From: Cellulomonas telluris
Lineage (GTDB): Bacteria > Actinomycetota > Actinomycetes > Actinomycetales > Cellulomonadaceae
Reading direction: 5' to 3'
Length of the DNA stretch: 64,000 nt
NCBI RefSeq assembly: GCF_004886325.1
Contig: NZ_QXFN01000003.1
Location: forward strand, 434,001-498,000
Of the stretch, positions 1 through 8,077 are shown piece after piece; the stretch's first letter is position 1, and every line of letters begins with the position of its first letter. Below the pieces are notes generated by a model. It did no database searches and was not told the origin of the DNA. It saw only the letters and a list, made by a program, of their open reading frames with translations. Position numbers and translations under genes: made by a program.

Positions 1-600
1 CAGGCCCACCAGGTGGTCGCCCTCGACGAGCAGGTCGATCGTGACGTCGCCCAGGACGCCGGTGCGACGCCAGTGGTCGGCGGCCATGAACAGGGGCTTG
101 AGGCCGACGGGTGCGCACGGCACGTGCCGGTCGGAGATCACGAACACCGCCCGCCCCGACGTCAGGGACTCGAGCATGCGCCACGTGTCCGGCGCGTGCT
201 CTGGCAGATAGCTCGTGGACGCGTGGACGGTGGCGACGGCCTCGCGCGAGCCCGGGATCGCGTCCCAGTCCACCCGGGAGCCCGGGCAGAGGACGACGTC
301 GCCGTAGCCGAGCGCGTCGCCGCCGGCCAGGTGCACGACCGACGCGTCCGGGTCCACGGCGGTGACGCGGTCGCGGTACCAGTGCACGCCGCGCGGCACG
401 ACCTCGATCTCCGGGCGGCGCAGGTCGTCGAGCGTCGCCGCGCCGCCCGCGACGTACGACAGCAGCGGGCGGTAGTGGTGCACGTCCTTCGGCTCGACGA
501 CGGCGACGTCGCGGCACCCGTCGCGCAGCAGCTTCGCGGCGAGGGAGATGCCGGCGTTCCCGCCGCCGACGACGACCACGTCGTGTCGACGCACGCTCAT
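1..600 (-). CDS. FAD/NAD(P)-dependent oxidoreductase, sulfide:quinone reductase-like (C-terminus cut)
   Basis: The gene starts with ATG at 600 and runs off the left edge, so only the first 200 residues are visible. The N-terminus is a Rossmann dinucleotide-binding fold: a hydrophobic strand followed by GGGNAG near residues 12-17. HHYRPLLSYVAGG follows near residue 41, a segment typical of sulfide:quinone reductase and type II NADH dehydrogenase relatives. A CAPVGLKP segment near residue 160 could hold a redox-active cysteine as in SQR type II, but the other cysteines lie outside the window. Such enzymes pass electrons from sulfide or NADH to membrane quinone. The substrate cannot be settled from this fragment. 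The next gene is on the same strand, 76 bases upstream of this start. Confidence 0.75.
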   Translation of the reverse strand, partial: MSVRRHDVVVVGGGNAGISLAAKLLRDGCRDVAVVEPKDVHHYRPLLSYVAGGAATLDDLRRPEIEVVPRGVHWYRDRVTAVDPDASVVHLAGGDALGYGDVVLCPGSRVDWDAIPGSREAVATVHASTSYLPEHAPDTWRMLESLTSGRAVFVISDRHVPCAPVGLKPLFMAADHWRRTGVLGDVTIDLLVEGDHLVGL

Positions 601-676
601 GGGCCACCACTCCCGGGCTGGACGACGCGGACCCCGCCACGCTAGGCGACGGCTCGCCGCCCCGCCCGGCGGGTGC

Positions 677-1453
677 TCACGGCACGAAGCGTCCCGGCCG
701 CGGCGGCCCGCCGCTGACGGAGGCGACGATGTCGGCCGCGAGGTCGGCGACCTTGCGGTTGCGGCCCTGGCTCGCGCGCCGCAGGACGGCGAACGCCTCG
801 TCCGCCGTGCAGCGCTCCTGCGCCATGAGGACGCCGAGGGCCTGGTCGATGACGCTGCGCGACTCCATCGCGGCGTGCAGGTGGCCGACCATCTCGGCCT
901 GCTCCGCGTGCCGCAGCGCGAGGGCCACGACCTTCTCGGCGCGCGCCGCGAAGGCGGTGAGGTCGTCGCGCAGCGCACCGGTGAACATGCCCGGCGCCGT
1001 GCCGTACGTGTTGAGCGCCCCGATCGCGCGCCCCGCCGGGGCCAGCGGCAGGGACAGGCTGCTGCGCAGGCCGTGCTCGGCGACGCGGCCCGGGTACGCG
1101 CCCCAGCGGCTCTCGCGCGCGTAGTCGTCCACGACGACGACCACGCCGTGGGTGAGGCTCTGGAGGCAGGGCCCCTCCTCCTCGTCGTACTGCAGCTCGT
1201 CCGCGACCTGCGAGAGCGAGTGGCTGGACCCCACGCTGAGGGCGCGGCGCCCGCGACGGACGGTGATCCCGCACGCGGCCACGTCGGCGTGCAGGGCGGC
1301 GGCCGCGTCGGCGACCTGCTGGAGCTGCTCCTCGACCGCGTCGGTGCGCAGCACGAGGTCGAGGAGTGCGGCCGTCTGGTCGACGGGGGAGGGCGGGCTG
1401 CCGGGGGGCAGCGCGTCGGACGCGCGGGCGTGGTCCGGGTGCATGGGGGTCAC
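677..1453 (-). CDS. GAF and ANTAR domain regulator
   Basis: The product is 258 aa. A GAF sensor domain covers roughly residues 30-175, with the DEEEGPCLQ segment seen in actinobacterial GAF-ANTAR proteins. An ANTAR domain follows at about 190-245 (ESRSVIDQALGVLMAQERCT, then the conserved Ala-rich helix). ANTAR domains bind paired RNA hairpins and act as antiterminators; GAF domains sense small molecules or redox state. No target RNA was identified here. The start could be GTG at 1453 or ATG at 1444; neither has a clear ribosome binding site. It is divergent from the STAS gene at 1721, and the two share an inverted promoter-like motif. A second GAF-ANTAR protein lies at 14568. Confidence 0.88.
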   Translation of the reverse strand: MTPMHPDHARASDALPPGSPPSPVDQTAALLDLVLRTDAVEEQLQQVADAAAALHADVAACGITVRRGRRALSVGSSHSLSQVADELQYDEEEGPCLQSLTHGVVVVVDDYARESRWGAYPGRVAEHGLRSSLSLPLAPAGRAIGALNTYGTAPGMFTGALRDDLTAFAARAEKVVALALRHAEQAEMVGHLHAAMESRSVIDQALGVLMAQERCTADEAFAVLRRASQGRNRKVADLAADIVASVSGGPPRPGRFVP

Positions 1454-1568
1454 CGGTCTCGGTGGCGGAGAGCCACGGCACGGGTTCGGCGGGTCGCGTC
1501 ACGGGTGGACGATCGGCCGCAGACGGCGGCGGTGACCCGCCGCTCGGGGAATCCCCGGTCGCGTCCAC

Positions 1569-1638
1569 CGTAACCCCTTGCTGCCCGGTGGGCGGGGGGT
1601 GCTTCCGCCCGGTCCGTCCGAAGGGTTACGGTGTGGAC
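1569..1638. promoter_or_regulatory. Inverted pair of promoter-like motifs between divergent regulators
   Basis: The plus strand from 1621 reads AAGGGTTACGGTGTGGAC. The minus strand, read from 1579 down to 1562, gives AAGGGGTTACGGTGGAC. These are near-identical copies pointing away from each other, one toward the STAS gene and one toward the GAF-ANTAR gene. The GGGTTAC core resembles the GGGTA-type -10 element of actinobacterial stress sigma factors (SigB/SigF class) but carries one extra T. I see no convincing -35 partner. An operator for a dimeric regulator is an alternative reading. Confidence 0.4.
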
Positions 1639-1720
1639 TGGTTGGGACGCAGCCGTCCCGCCGGCGTTCGTCGGCGGCCCCGCACGCGCCGCACCGTCGG
1701 CGCCCGGCCGAGGAGGCCAC

Positions 1721-2098
1721 GTGACGAACGCGCCGGTCCCCGCCCCCGTCGACACCCCCGTGATCGGCGTGCCGTGCGCCGTCGAGCGCGTCGCGGGCCC
1801 CGAGCCCCTCCTGCGCCTGCACGGCGACCTCGACCGCGGTGCGGCTCCCCAGGTCGAGGCGGTCCTGCGCGCCACGTTCTCCGGGGACCGGCCGACCACC
1901 GTGCTGCTCGACCTCGCCGCGCTGACGTTCGTCGACGTCGAGGGCGTGCGGGTGCTCGCCCGCGTGCACCGGGCCGCGGCGTCGCGCGGCTCCCGCGTCG
2001 TCCTGCTGAACCTGCGGCCGCTGCTGCGGGAGGTGGCCCGGGTCGTCGCACCGGACCTGCTCGCGGCCGAGCGCCGGCCGGGACCGCGCGCGTCCTGA
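1721..2098 (+). CDS. STAS domain protein (anti-sigma factor antagonist-like)
   Basis: This is a 125-aa single-domain STAS protein. I chose the GTG at 1721 because AGGAGG at 1711-1716 sits four bases before it; an open frame continues upstream without such a signal. The fold is recognisable from a strand, LLDLAALTFVDVEGVRVLAR (about residues 64-83), and a helix-strand end. The position where SpoIIAA-type antagonists carry the phosphorylated Ser is occupied here by the VDVEG turn, so Ser phosphorylation is doubtful. STAS proteins usually bind and release anti-sigma kinases or act as scaffold modules. No partner kinase lies next to it, but PP2C phosphatases are encoded at 15285 and 19978. Confidence 0.78.
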   Translation: MTNAPVPAPVDTPVIGVPCAVERVAGPEPLLRLHGDLDRGAAPQVEAVLRATFSGDRPTTVLLDLAALTFVDVEGVRVLARVHRAAASRGSRVVLLNLRPLLREVARVVAPDLLAAERRPGPRAS

Positions 2099-2138
2099 CG
2101 ACGCTGCGCGCCCCCGCGCCCGGTGGCACGGTGGTGCC

Positions 2139-2714
2139 GTGCCCGACGACGACCCGCCGCCCCTGCTGACGTTCGGCCACGGGACCCTCGACCAGGACGG
2201 GATCGTCGCCGCGCTGCGAGCGGGCGCGGTGCGGGCGGTGGTGGACGTCCGGCGGTTCCCCGGCAGCCGTCGCCACCCGCACGTCGCCCGGGACGCGCTC
2301 GCGGCGTGGCTGCCGACGGCCGGTGTCGCGTACCGGTGGGAGGAGCGGCTCGGCGGGCGGCGCTCGGTGCGGGACGCCGACGCCGTCGACACGTGGTGGC
2401 AGGTGGACGCGTTCCGCGCGTACGCCGCCCACACCCGCACCGACGCGTTCCGCGCGGCCATGGCCGACCTGCTCGCCGAGGTCGCGGCCGCGGGCGCCGG
2501 CCGGGTCGCGGTGATGTGCAGCGAGACGGTCTGGTGGCGCTGCCACCGCCGGCTCGTCGGCGACGTCGCCGTCCTCCTGCACGACGTCGAGGTGCTCCAC
2601 CTCGGCCACGACGGCCGCCTCGCCCCGCACCGCCCGGCGGCAGGTGCGCGCGTGACGGACGCGGGGCTGGTGTACGACGTACCCAGCGACGCCGACCGGC
2701 CCGGCGACGGATGA
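2139..2714 (+). CDS. DUF488 family protein
   Basis: The product is 191 aa and starts with GTG at 2139. It shows the DUF488 pattern: FGHGTLDQDGI near residue 12, VVDVRRFPGSRRHPH near 37, the WLPTAGVAYRWEERLGGRR block near 60, and a C-terminal VAVMCSETVWWRCHRRLV segment near 125 with the conserved Cys and His/Arg pair. The biochemical role of the family is not established. The gene follows the STAS gene by 40 bases on the same strand. Its stop codon lies in the loop of a strong hairpin, so transcription probably ends here. Confidence 0.85.
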   Translation: MPDDDPPPLLTFGHGTLDQDGIVAALRAGAVRAVVDVRRFPGSRRHPHVARDALAAWLPTAGVAYRWEERLGGRRSVRDADAVDTWWQVDAFRAYAAHTRTDAFRAAMADLLAEVAAAGAGRVAVMCSETVWWRCHRRLVGDVAVLLHDVEVLHLGHDGRLAPHRPAAGARVTDAGLVYDVPSDADRPGDG

Positions 2715-2732
2715 TGAACCCGTCGCCGGGCC
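2698..2732 (+). terminator. Hairpin terminator after DUF488 gene
   Basis: Arms 2698-2710 (GGCCCGGCGACGG) and 2720-2732 are perfectly complementary over 13 bases around a 9-base loop that contains the TGA stop of the DUF488 gene. There is no T-run, as is common for high-GC actinobacterial terminators. It may also serve the convergent gene ending at 2761. Confidence 0.6.
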
Positions 2733-2760
2733 GAGGCCGGGCGGCTGTGCCCGCGGGGCG

Positions 2761-3243
2761 TCAGTCGAACCGGACCTCCGCGGCGGCGGCCGCGACGGCG
2801 GCCACGCGGTCGCGTTCACCGGCGCGCCGCTCGTCGGCCAGCGCGGCGCGCCGGTCCTGCTCGCCGAGGAGCTCGTCGCCGAGGGTCCGCAGCATCGCGG
2901 AGAGCTCGGTCGCGAGGCGCGCCTTCATCTCGGCGAGGTTGGTGCCGCCCACGAGCAGCCGCCGGTCGGAGACCGCGAGGTGGAGCCCGTCCGGCACGTG
3001 CGCTCGCTCGGCGAGCCGGTGCGCGGTGCCCGGGTCCTCGATCCGCGCCCGCTCGGCGGGCGTGACCTGTCGGGAGAACACGGCGGGGACGGTGTAGCGG
3101 GCGGGTTCGCGCTCGGTGCCGAGGTCCGCCGGGAGACCGGCCGCGAGGACGGAGACGAGGCGCAGCGCGCGCGGGTCCGGCTCCGCGCCCGCTGCGACGG
3201 CGGGCTCGGGGGTGCGGGTGGTGGTGGAAGGGTCGAGGACCAT
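2761..3243 (-). CDS. Hypothetical protein, charged/helical C-terminus
   Basis: This 160-aa protein begins at ATG 3243; another in-frame ATG at 3252 would add three residues. I do not recognise the family. The N-terminal 30 residues are Thr/Pro/Ala-rich and look disordered. The middle (LRLVSVLAAGLPADLGTERE, then a long helix with PAERARIEDPGTAHRLAERA) and the C-terminal ERRAGERDRVAAVAAAAAEV suggest helices. There is no signal peptide or membrane segment. The C-terminus may form a coiled coil. The gene lies downstream of the LapA-like gene on the same strand, about 110 bases away. Confidence 0.6.
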   Translation of the reverse strand: MVLDPSTTTRTPEPAVAAGAEPDPRALRLVSVLAAGLPADLGTEREPARYTVPAVFSRQVTPAERARIEDPGTAHRLAERAHVPDGLHLAVSDRRLLVGGTNLAEMKARLATELSAMLRTLGDELLGEQDRRAALADERRAGERDRVAAVAAAAAEVRFD

Positions 3244-3356
3244 GGGAACCATCGCCGATCGGTGGGTCGTGCGCGGGAGGGTGGCGTGGGTGGGCCGTGC
3301 TCGGCGCGATCGCTCAGCACCGACGCACGGGTGGACGAGTGGGGCCCGCGCCGCGG

Positions 3357-3758
3357 TCAGGGGCGCGGGGCGGCCGCGCGGCGGTCGGCGCCGATGCGGT
3401 GACGCAGCTGCCCGATCCGCACGCTGCCGACGGCGAGCGCGACCAGGCCGACGCCGACGCCGGCGATGAGCAGCGTCAGGGCGAGCGGAGCGGTTCCGGT
3501 CATGCCCAGGAACGTGACGTCGACCGGGGCCGTGTTCTGCAGCATGAAGACGATCAGCAGCACGAGCAGCAGCGCGGCGACGGTGATGCCGACCCAGGCG
3601 GCGCCGACGCGCGTGCGCGTCGTGCGGCGGACGGACGACGGCAGAGGCTCCGTCCTGGCGTCGGCCGCGCGCGGTGGGGTCGACGCCGGCGAGGTGCCGG
3701 ACAGGGAGTCGGAGGGCGGCGAGGCGGGGCGGTCCCAGCGGGACCTCGGTACGGGCAT
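3357..3758 (-). CDS. LapA-domain (DUF1049-like) small membrane protein
   Basis: The protein is 133 aa, starting at ATG 3758 with a GGAGGG ribosome binding site just upstream. A Ser/Pro/Thr-rich cytoplasmic N-terminus of about 50 residues precedes two membrane helices: VGITVAALLLVLLIVFMLQN near 57-76 and a second Leu/Ala/Val-rich helix near 88-108. The QNTAPVDVTFLG linker between them is the hallmark of LapA/DUF1049 proteins. In E. coli, LapA/LapB act at the inner membrane in envelope homeostasis; the actinobacterial relatives have no assigned function. A short basic tail follows the second helix. Confidence 0.78.
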   Translation of the reverse strand: MPVPRSRWDRPASPPSDSLSGTSPASTPPRAADARTEPLPSSVRRTTRTRVGAAWVGITVAALLLVLLIVFMLQNTAPVDVTFLGMTGTAPLALTLLIAGVGVGLVALAVGSVRIGQLRHRIGADRRAAAPRP

Positions 3759-3867
3759 GACGCCCTCCGATGAGAGTGCCGGGTGGCGGACCCACGCATC
3801 GGGGGTCCTTCGTTCCGGGACTGCTCCCAGCATACGCCTGTCAGGGGTGTTCTGACCGGCGCCCGCG

Positions 3868-5343
3868 TCACCGACCGTGGTGCGGCTCGGCCAGGCCGCC
3901 TGTCGGCCTGCCGGCGTGCCGCCGCCGCACCAGGTCGACGACGCCGATGACCAGGGCGACCGCGAGCAGCGCGATCGTGGCGGCGAGCCCGTGCGTCACG
4001 CCGGCGGTGCCGTCGCCCGAGGCGGTGCCCGCGAAGTACAGCGCGCCCACGACGGCGATGCCGACCGCCGACCCGAGCCGCTGACCCGTCTGCAGCACCC
4101 CGCCGGCGGCACCGGCCTGGTCGACGGGCACGTGCTCGAGCGCGAGCGTCTGGTTCGGGGCGATGACCAGGCCGCTGCCCAGCCCGGCCAGCAGCAGGGG
4201 GGCGGCCGTCCACCAGCCGGTGACCGACCGGCCGCCGGCGGCGTCCAGCAGCACGTCCGTGAGCACCAGCCCCGCGATGACGAGCACGAGACCCGTGACG
4301 ACGACCGTGCGCCCGCGCGTGCTGACGACGCGTCCGCCGATCGCCGCCGTCACCGCCGAGCCGAGGGCGAACGGCGTGATCGCCAGACCCGCCTGCAGCG
4401 GCGTGTACCCGAGCTGGTCCTGCAGGTAGAGCGTGAGCACGAAGAAGATGCCCGTGAACCCGGAGAAGTACGCGAGCGCGAGCAGGGCGCCGGGCGCGTA
4501 CCCGGGCACACGGAACAGCGACAGCCGCACCATGGGCGTGCCGCCGCGCGCGTCGACGCGGCGCTCCCACAGGACGAACACCGCCAGCAGCACGAGCCCG
4601 GCGACCAGCAGCGCGGCGTCGACCGGCTCCCACTGCTCGCTCACCAGCGGCCAGAGCACGCCGACGACGCCCGCGCCCAGCAGCACGGCCCCGACGGCGT
4701 CGAGGTCGCGCGCCGGCTCCTTGTCGCGCCGGGGCGCGAGGTAGCGCAGCGACAGCAGGATCGCGAGCACGCCGACGGGCAGGTTGACGAGGAAGACCCA
4801 CCGCCACCCGTGCTCGGGCCCGACCACCGCGAGGATGCCGCCGCCCAGCACGGGCCCGATCGCGGTCGAGACGCCGATCGTCGCGCCGAGCCGCCCGAAC
4901 GCTCGCCCGCGCTCCGCGCCCTGGAAGAGCTGCTGGATGAGCCCGGAGACCTGCGGGTTGATGATGCCGCCGCCGACTCCCTGCACGAGCCGCGCCACCA
5001 CGAGCCACGCGGCCGACTGCGCCAGCCCTGCCGCGAGCGACGCGAGCGTGAAGACGAGGACGCCGGCGATGAACAGCGTCCGCCGGCCGCGCGCGTCGCC
5101 GAGCCTGCCCGCGCTGACCAGCACGAGGCCGAACGTCAGCGCGTACCCGGACACGATCCACTGCAGCGCCGACGCCGACGCGTCCAGCTCCTGGGCGATC
5201 GAGGGGAGCGCGACGTTGACGATGCTCACGTCGAGCAGCGTCATGAACCCGGCGGTGAGGCAGACGCTCAGCGCCTTCCAGCGGTTCGGCTCAGGCTCGC
5301 CGGCGGCGGACGAGCCGGCGGCCGTCCGTGCGGGGGACGTCAC
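3868..5343 (-). CDS. MFS drug-efflux transporter, DHA2 (14-TM) type
   Basis: The product is 491 aa with about fourteen hydrophobic segments, as expected for the EmrB/QacA (DHA2) group of proton-driven exporters. Family marks are LLDVSIVNVALPSIAQELDA in helix 1, GRLGDARGRRTLF in the first cytoplasmic loop, the helix-4 RLVQGVGGGIINP motif and GPVLGGGIL in helix 5 (motif C of antiporters). The GTG start at 5343 overlaps the stop of the upstream TPP enzyme gene by four bases (GTGA), so the two genes are very likely co-transcribed and translationally coupled. The substrate is unknown; co-expression with a TPP-dependent oxidase or decarboxylase hints at export of a related metabolite or a shared stress trigger. 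Confidence 0.87.
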   Translation of the reverse strand: MTSPARTAAGSSAAGEPEPNRWKALSVCLTAGFMTLLDVSIVNVALPSIAQELDASASALQWIVSGYALTFGLVLVSAGRLGDARGRRTLFIAGVLVFTLASLAAGLAQSAAWLVVARLVQGVGGGIINPQVSGLIQQLFQGAERGRAFGRLGATIGVSTAIGPVLGGGILAVVGPEHGWRWVFLVNLPVGVLAILLSLRYLAPRRDKEPARDLDAVGAVLLGAGVVGVLWPLVSEQWEPVDAALLVAGLVLLAVFVLWERRVDARGGTPMVRLSLFRVPGYAPGALLALAYFSGFTGIFFVLTLYLQDQLGYTPLQAGLAITPFALGSAVTAAIGGRVVSTRGRTVVVTGLVLVIAGLVLTDVLLDAAGGRSVTGWWTAAPLLLAGLGSGLVIAPNQTLALEHVPVDQAGAAGGVLQTGQRLGSAVGIAVVGALYFAGTASGDGTAGVTHGLAATIALLAVALVIGVVDLVRRRHAGRPTGGLAEPHHGR

Positions 5344-7154
5344 TCGGCGTGCTCCGCGGACAGGCCCGCCGGGTCGTCGCCCGCCTCGCCCGCGCGCTGC
5401 CGGTCGAGCAGGTCGCGGCCGTGCGCGCCGTCCGGCTCCTGCGCCAGCCCCTGCTGCATCTGCTCCACCTTCGACGCGGGCACGCGCGGCGGGAGCAGCG
5501 GGGTGTCGCGGTCGACCACGGCGTGCACGACGCAGGGCCGGTCGGCCGCGAGCGCCTCGCGCCAGGCGTCGGCGAGCCGCCCCGGGTCGTCCACCCGGAT
5601 GCCGCGCAGCCCGAGCAGCTCCGCGTACTGCGCGTAGGGGAACGCCGGCACCGTCTGCGACACGGGGAAGCGCGGGTCGCCCTCCATCTCGCGCTGCTCC
5701 CACGAGACCTCGGCCAGGTCGCCGTTGTCGAGCACGAGCAGGACGAACCGCGGGTCGGCCCAGTCGCGCCAGCGGTGCGCGACGGTGACGAGCTCGTTGA
5801 TGCCGTTCATCTGCGCCGCGCCGTCGCCGGACAACGCGATGACGGGCCGGTCCGGGTGCAGCAGCTTGGCGGCGATCCCGTACGGCATCGCCGACCCCAT
5901 GGACGCGAGCGTGCTCGACAGGTGCGCCGGCACGCCCGGCGGCAGGCGCAGGAACCGCGCGTACCAGTACACGACCGAGCCGACGTCGACCGAGACCTGC
6001 GCGTCCGTCGGCAGGTGCGCCGACAGCTCGTGCAGCACGCGCTGCGGGTTCAGCGGCGTCGCCGGCGCCGCGACGCGCTCCTCGGCGATCCGCTGCCACG
6101 CCGCGACCGACTCCTCGACGTGCGCCCGCCACGGCCGGCGCTCGTCCGCGGTGCGCTCGGGCAGCCGCGCGAGCAGCGCCGCGAGCGTCGTCGCCGCGTC
6201 CCCGGCGAGCGGCACGTCCACCGGGTACTTCGCGCCGAGGTTGCGCGCCGCGACGTCGACCTGGACGGTCCGCACCTGCCCGAGCGGCGGGTAGAACTCC
6301 GTCCACGGGTCGCTGCTGCCGACGATGAGCAGGGTGTCGCAGCGGGCCATGAGGTCGGCCGACGCGGTCGTGCCGAGGTGCCCCATGACGCCGCAGTGGA
6401 ACGGCAGGCCCTCGTCGAACAGCGGCTTGGCGGGCAGCGACGTCGTCAGGCCCGCACCGAGGCGCTGCACGACCTCCAGCACCTCGCGGGTCGCGTGCGC
6501 GGCGCCGCGGCCGGCCAGCACCGCGACCCGCTGGCCGGCCGCCAGCAGCTCGGCCGCCCGGTCGAGGTCGTCGTCGTACGGGACGCTCCGCGCACGGGCG
6601 TGCGCCGGCGACGTCGTCACGACGCCGTGGGACTGCTCGGGCTCGGGCAGGTCCGCCTTCTGCACGTCGTGCGGGACGATCACGGCCGTCGGGCTCGACG
6701 TCGCGAGCGCCGTGCGGATGGCGTCGTCGAGCACGTGCGTCATCGCCTCGGGCGCCATGACCGTCTGCACGTACTGCCCGCACACGTCCTTGAGCAGCAC
6801 CGGCAGGTCGACCTCCTGCAGGTACCCGCTGCCGAGCGCCGTCGTCACGACCTGCCCGACGATCGCGACGACCGGCGTGCGGTCCAGCTTCGCGTCGTAC
6901 AGGCCGTTGAGCAGGTGCACCGCGCCCGGGCCCTGCGTCGCCAGGCAGACGCCCACGCCGCCGCCGTACTTGGCGTGGCCCGTCGCCATGAACGCCGCCA
7001 TCTCCTCGTGCCGGGCCGTGACGAGCTCCACCTCGTCCTGCGCGCGGTGCAGCGCCGCGAGGATCGGGTCGATGCCGTCACCGGCGTACCCGAAGACGCG
7101 GTGCACGCCCCACTGCGCGAGCCGCTGCACGATCCCGTCCGCCACCGTCGCCAT
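5340..7154 (-). CDS. Thiamine pyrophosphate-requiring enzyme, pyruvate oxidase/acetolactate synthase-like
   Basis: The protein is 604 aa from ATG 7154; an ATG at 7193 would add 13 residues, but the alignment-like start VADGIVQRLAQWGVHRVFGY fits the inner one. The N-terminal Pyr domain carries FGYAGDGID and the catalytic Glu in ARHEEMAAFMATGHAK. The central domain is Rossmann-like. The C-terminal PP domain has the TPP-binding GDG...N motif (ALSGDGAAQMN, then VLLVLDNGDLAEV). This architecture is shared by pyruvate oxidase (PoxB), acetolactate synthase and glyoxylate carboligase; the motifs do not pick one, though the overall look is closest to actinobacterial PoxB-like proteins. The C-terminal 40 residues are acidic. 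The gene is coupled to the MFS gene downstream. Confidence 0.82.
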   Translation of the reverse strand: MATVADGIVQRLAQWGVHRVFGYAGDGIDPILAALHRAQDEVELVTARHEEMAAFMATGHAKYGGGVGVCLATQGPGAVHLLNGLYDAKLDRTPVVAIVGQVVTTALGSGYLQEVDLPVLLKDVCGQYVQTVMAPEAMTHVLDDAIRTALATSSPTAVIVPHDVQKADLPEPEQSHGVVTTSPAHARARSVPYDDDLDRAAELLAAGQRVAVLAGRGAAHATREVLEVVQRLGAGLTTSLPAKPLFDEGLPFHCGVMGHLGTTASADLMARCDTLLIVGSSDPWTEFYPPLGQVRTVQVDVAARNLGAKYPVDVPLAGDAATTLAALLARLPERTADERRPWRAHVEESVAAWQRIAEERVAAPATPLNPQRVLHELSAHLPTDAQVSVDVGSVVYWYARFLRLPPGVPAHLSSTLASMGSAMPYGIAAKLLHPDRPVIALSGDGAAQMNGINELVTVAHRWRDWADPRFVLLVLDNGDLAEVSWEQREMEGDPRFPVSQTVPAFPYAQYAELLGLRGIRVDDPGRLADAWREALAADRPCVVHAVVDRDTPLLPPRVPASKVEQMQQGLAQEPDGAHGRDLLDRQRAGEAGDDPAGLSAEHAE

Positions 7155-7245
7155 GCGTCGTCCCCGTCCGCCCGTCGCCTCGTCCCCGGCCATCGTCGGC
7201 AGGGGTGCCGGGGGCCCGCATCCCGGGGACGCGATCGAGCCCGCG

Positions 7246-8067
7246 TCAGGTGGACGGGCCGAAACGCTCCGCGCGGATCGCGGACGCGTCGTGCCCGAGC
7301 ACGAGCAGCATGCGCGAGACGGCCTCCACGAAGCCCGTCGGGCCGCACACGAACACCAGCGGCCGCAGGTCCGCGGGCCAGCCGTGGCGGGCGAGCCCGC
7401 GCAGGTCGAGGCGTCCGGGCGGGCGCCCGGACGGGTCGTCCGGCGGGACGCCGCGCGTCCAGACGACGTGCGTGTCGACGCCGTCGTCGCGCCGCCGTGA
7501 CCCCGTCAGCTCGTCGAGGAACAGCGCGTCCCCGGGCATCCGCACCGAGTAGACGAGCCGGAACGGGGTGCGGTCCGCCCGCCGCCGGCGCTCGCGGACC
7601 ATGGCCACGAGCGGCACGACGCCCGACCCGCCCGCGAGCAGCAGCACGGGCGCGCCGCCGGCCGCACCGGGCTCCCACACGAACCAGCCGCCGACCGGGC
7701 CGCGCACCTCGATGCGCTGCCCCACGGCGAACTCGTCGACCAGGTAGGGGGAGACCTCCCCGCCCTGCACGCGCTGCACGGTGACCTCGACGCGGGTGGG
7801 GGCGTCGGGGTCCCACGGCGCGCCGATCGAGTAGGCGCGCACGGCCGTGTAGCCGTCGTCGGCCGTCAGGCGCAGGTCGACGTGCTGGCCCGCCCGGTGC
7901 CCGCCCCAGCCGGGCACGTCGAGCACGAGCGTGCGCGCCGACGCGCTCTCGACCCGCGCGTCGACCATCGTCGCGACCCGCCAGCCCGACGCGACCGCGA
8001 ACCGCTCCCCGAGGCGCGCCGACCCCGCGGGCACCCCCGCCGGTCCCGTCGCCACCGCCTCCGTCAT
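7246..8067 (-). CDS. Ferredoxin-NADP reductase-type flavin oxidoreductase
   Basis: The product is 273 aa, starting at ATG 8067. The FAD-binding barrel includes the RAYSIGAP motif near residue 79, which matches the RxYS flavin site of the FNR superfamily. The NAD(P) domain has GGSGVVPLVAMVRER near 147 and VFVCGPTGFVEAV near 238. No 2Fe-2S or heme domain is attached, so this is a minimal two-domain reductase. Ten bases upstream ends the sulfite-oxidase-like molybdoenzyme gene, and such pairs recur in actinobacteria. The likely role is electron transfer between NAD(P)H and that molybdoenzyme, which is inference from context. Confidence 0.85.
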   Translation of the reverse strand: MTEAVATGPAGVPAGSARLGERFAVASGWRVATMVDARVESASARTLVLDVPGWGGHRAGQHVDLRLTADDGYTAVRAYSIGAPWDPDAPTRVEVTVQRVQGGEVSPYLVDEFAVGQRIEVRGPVGGWFVWEPGAAGGAPVLLLAGGSGVVPLVAMVRERRRRADRTPFRLVYSVRMPGDALFLDELTGSRRRDDGVDTHVVWTRGVPPDDPSGRPPGRLDLRGLARHGWPADLRPLVFVCGPTGFVEAVSRMLLVLGHDASAIRAERFGPST

Positions 8068-8077
8068 CGCGCGCCCC

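Noticed and set aside
5340-7154. Calling the TPP enzyme acetolactate synthase (ilvB)
   Set aside because: No ilvN or ilvC neighbours, and the MFS coupling does not fit branched-chain synthesis; motifs are shared by the whole superfamily.
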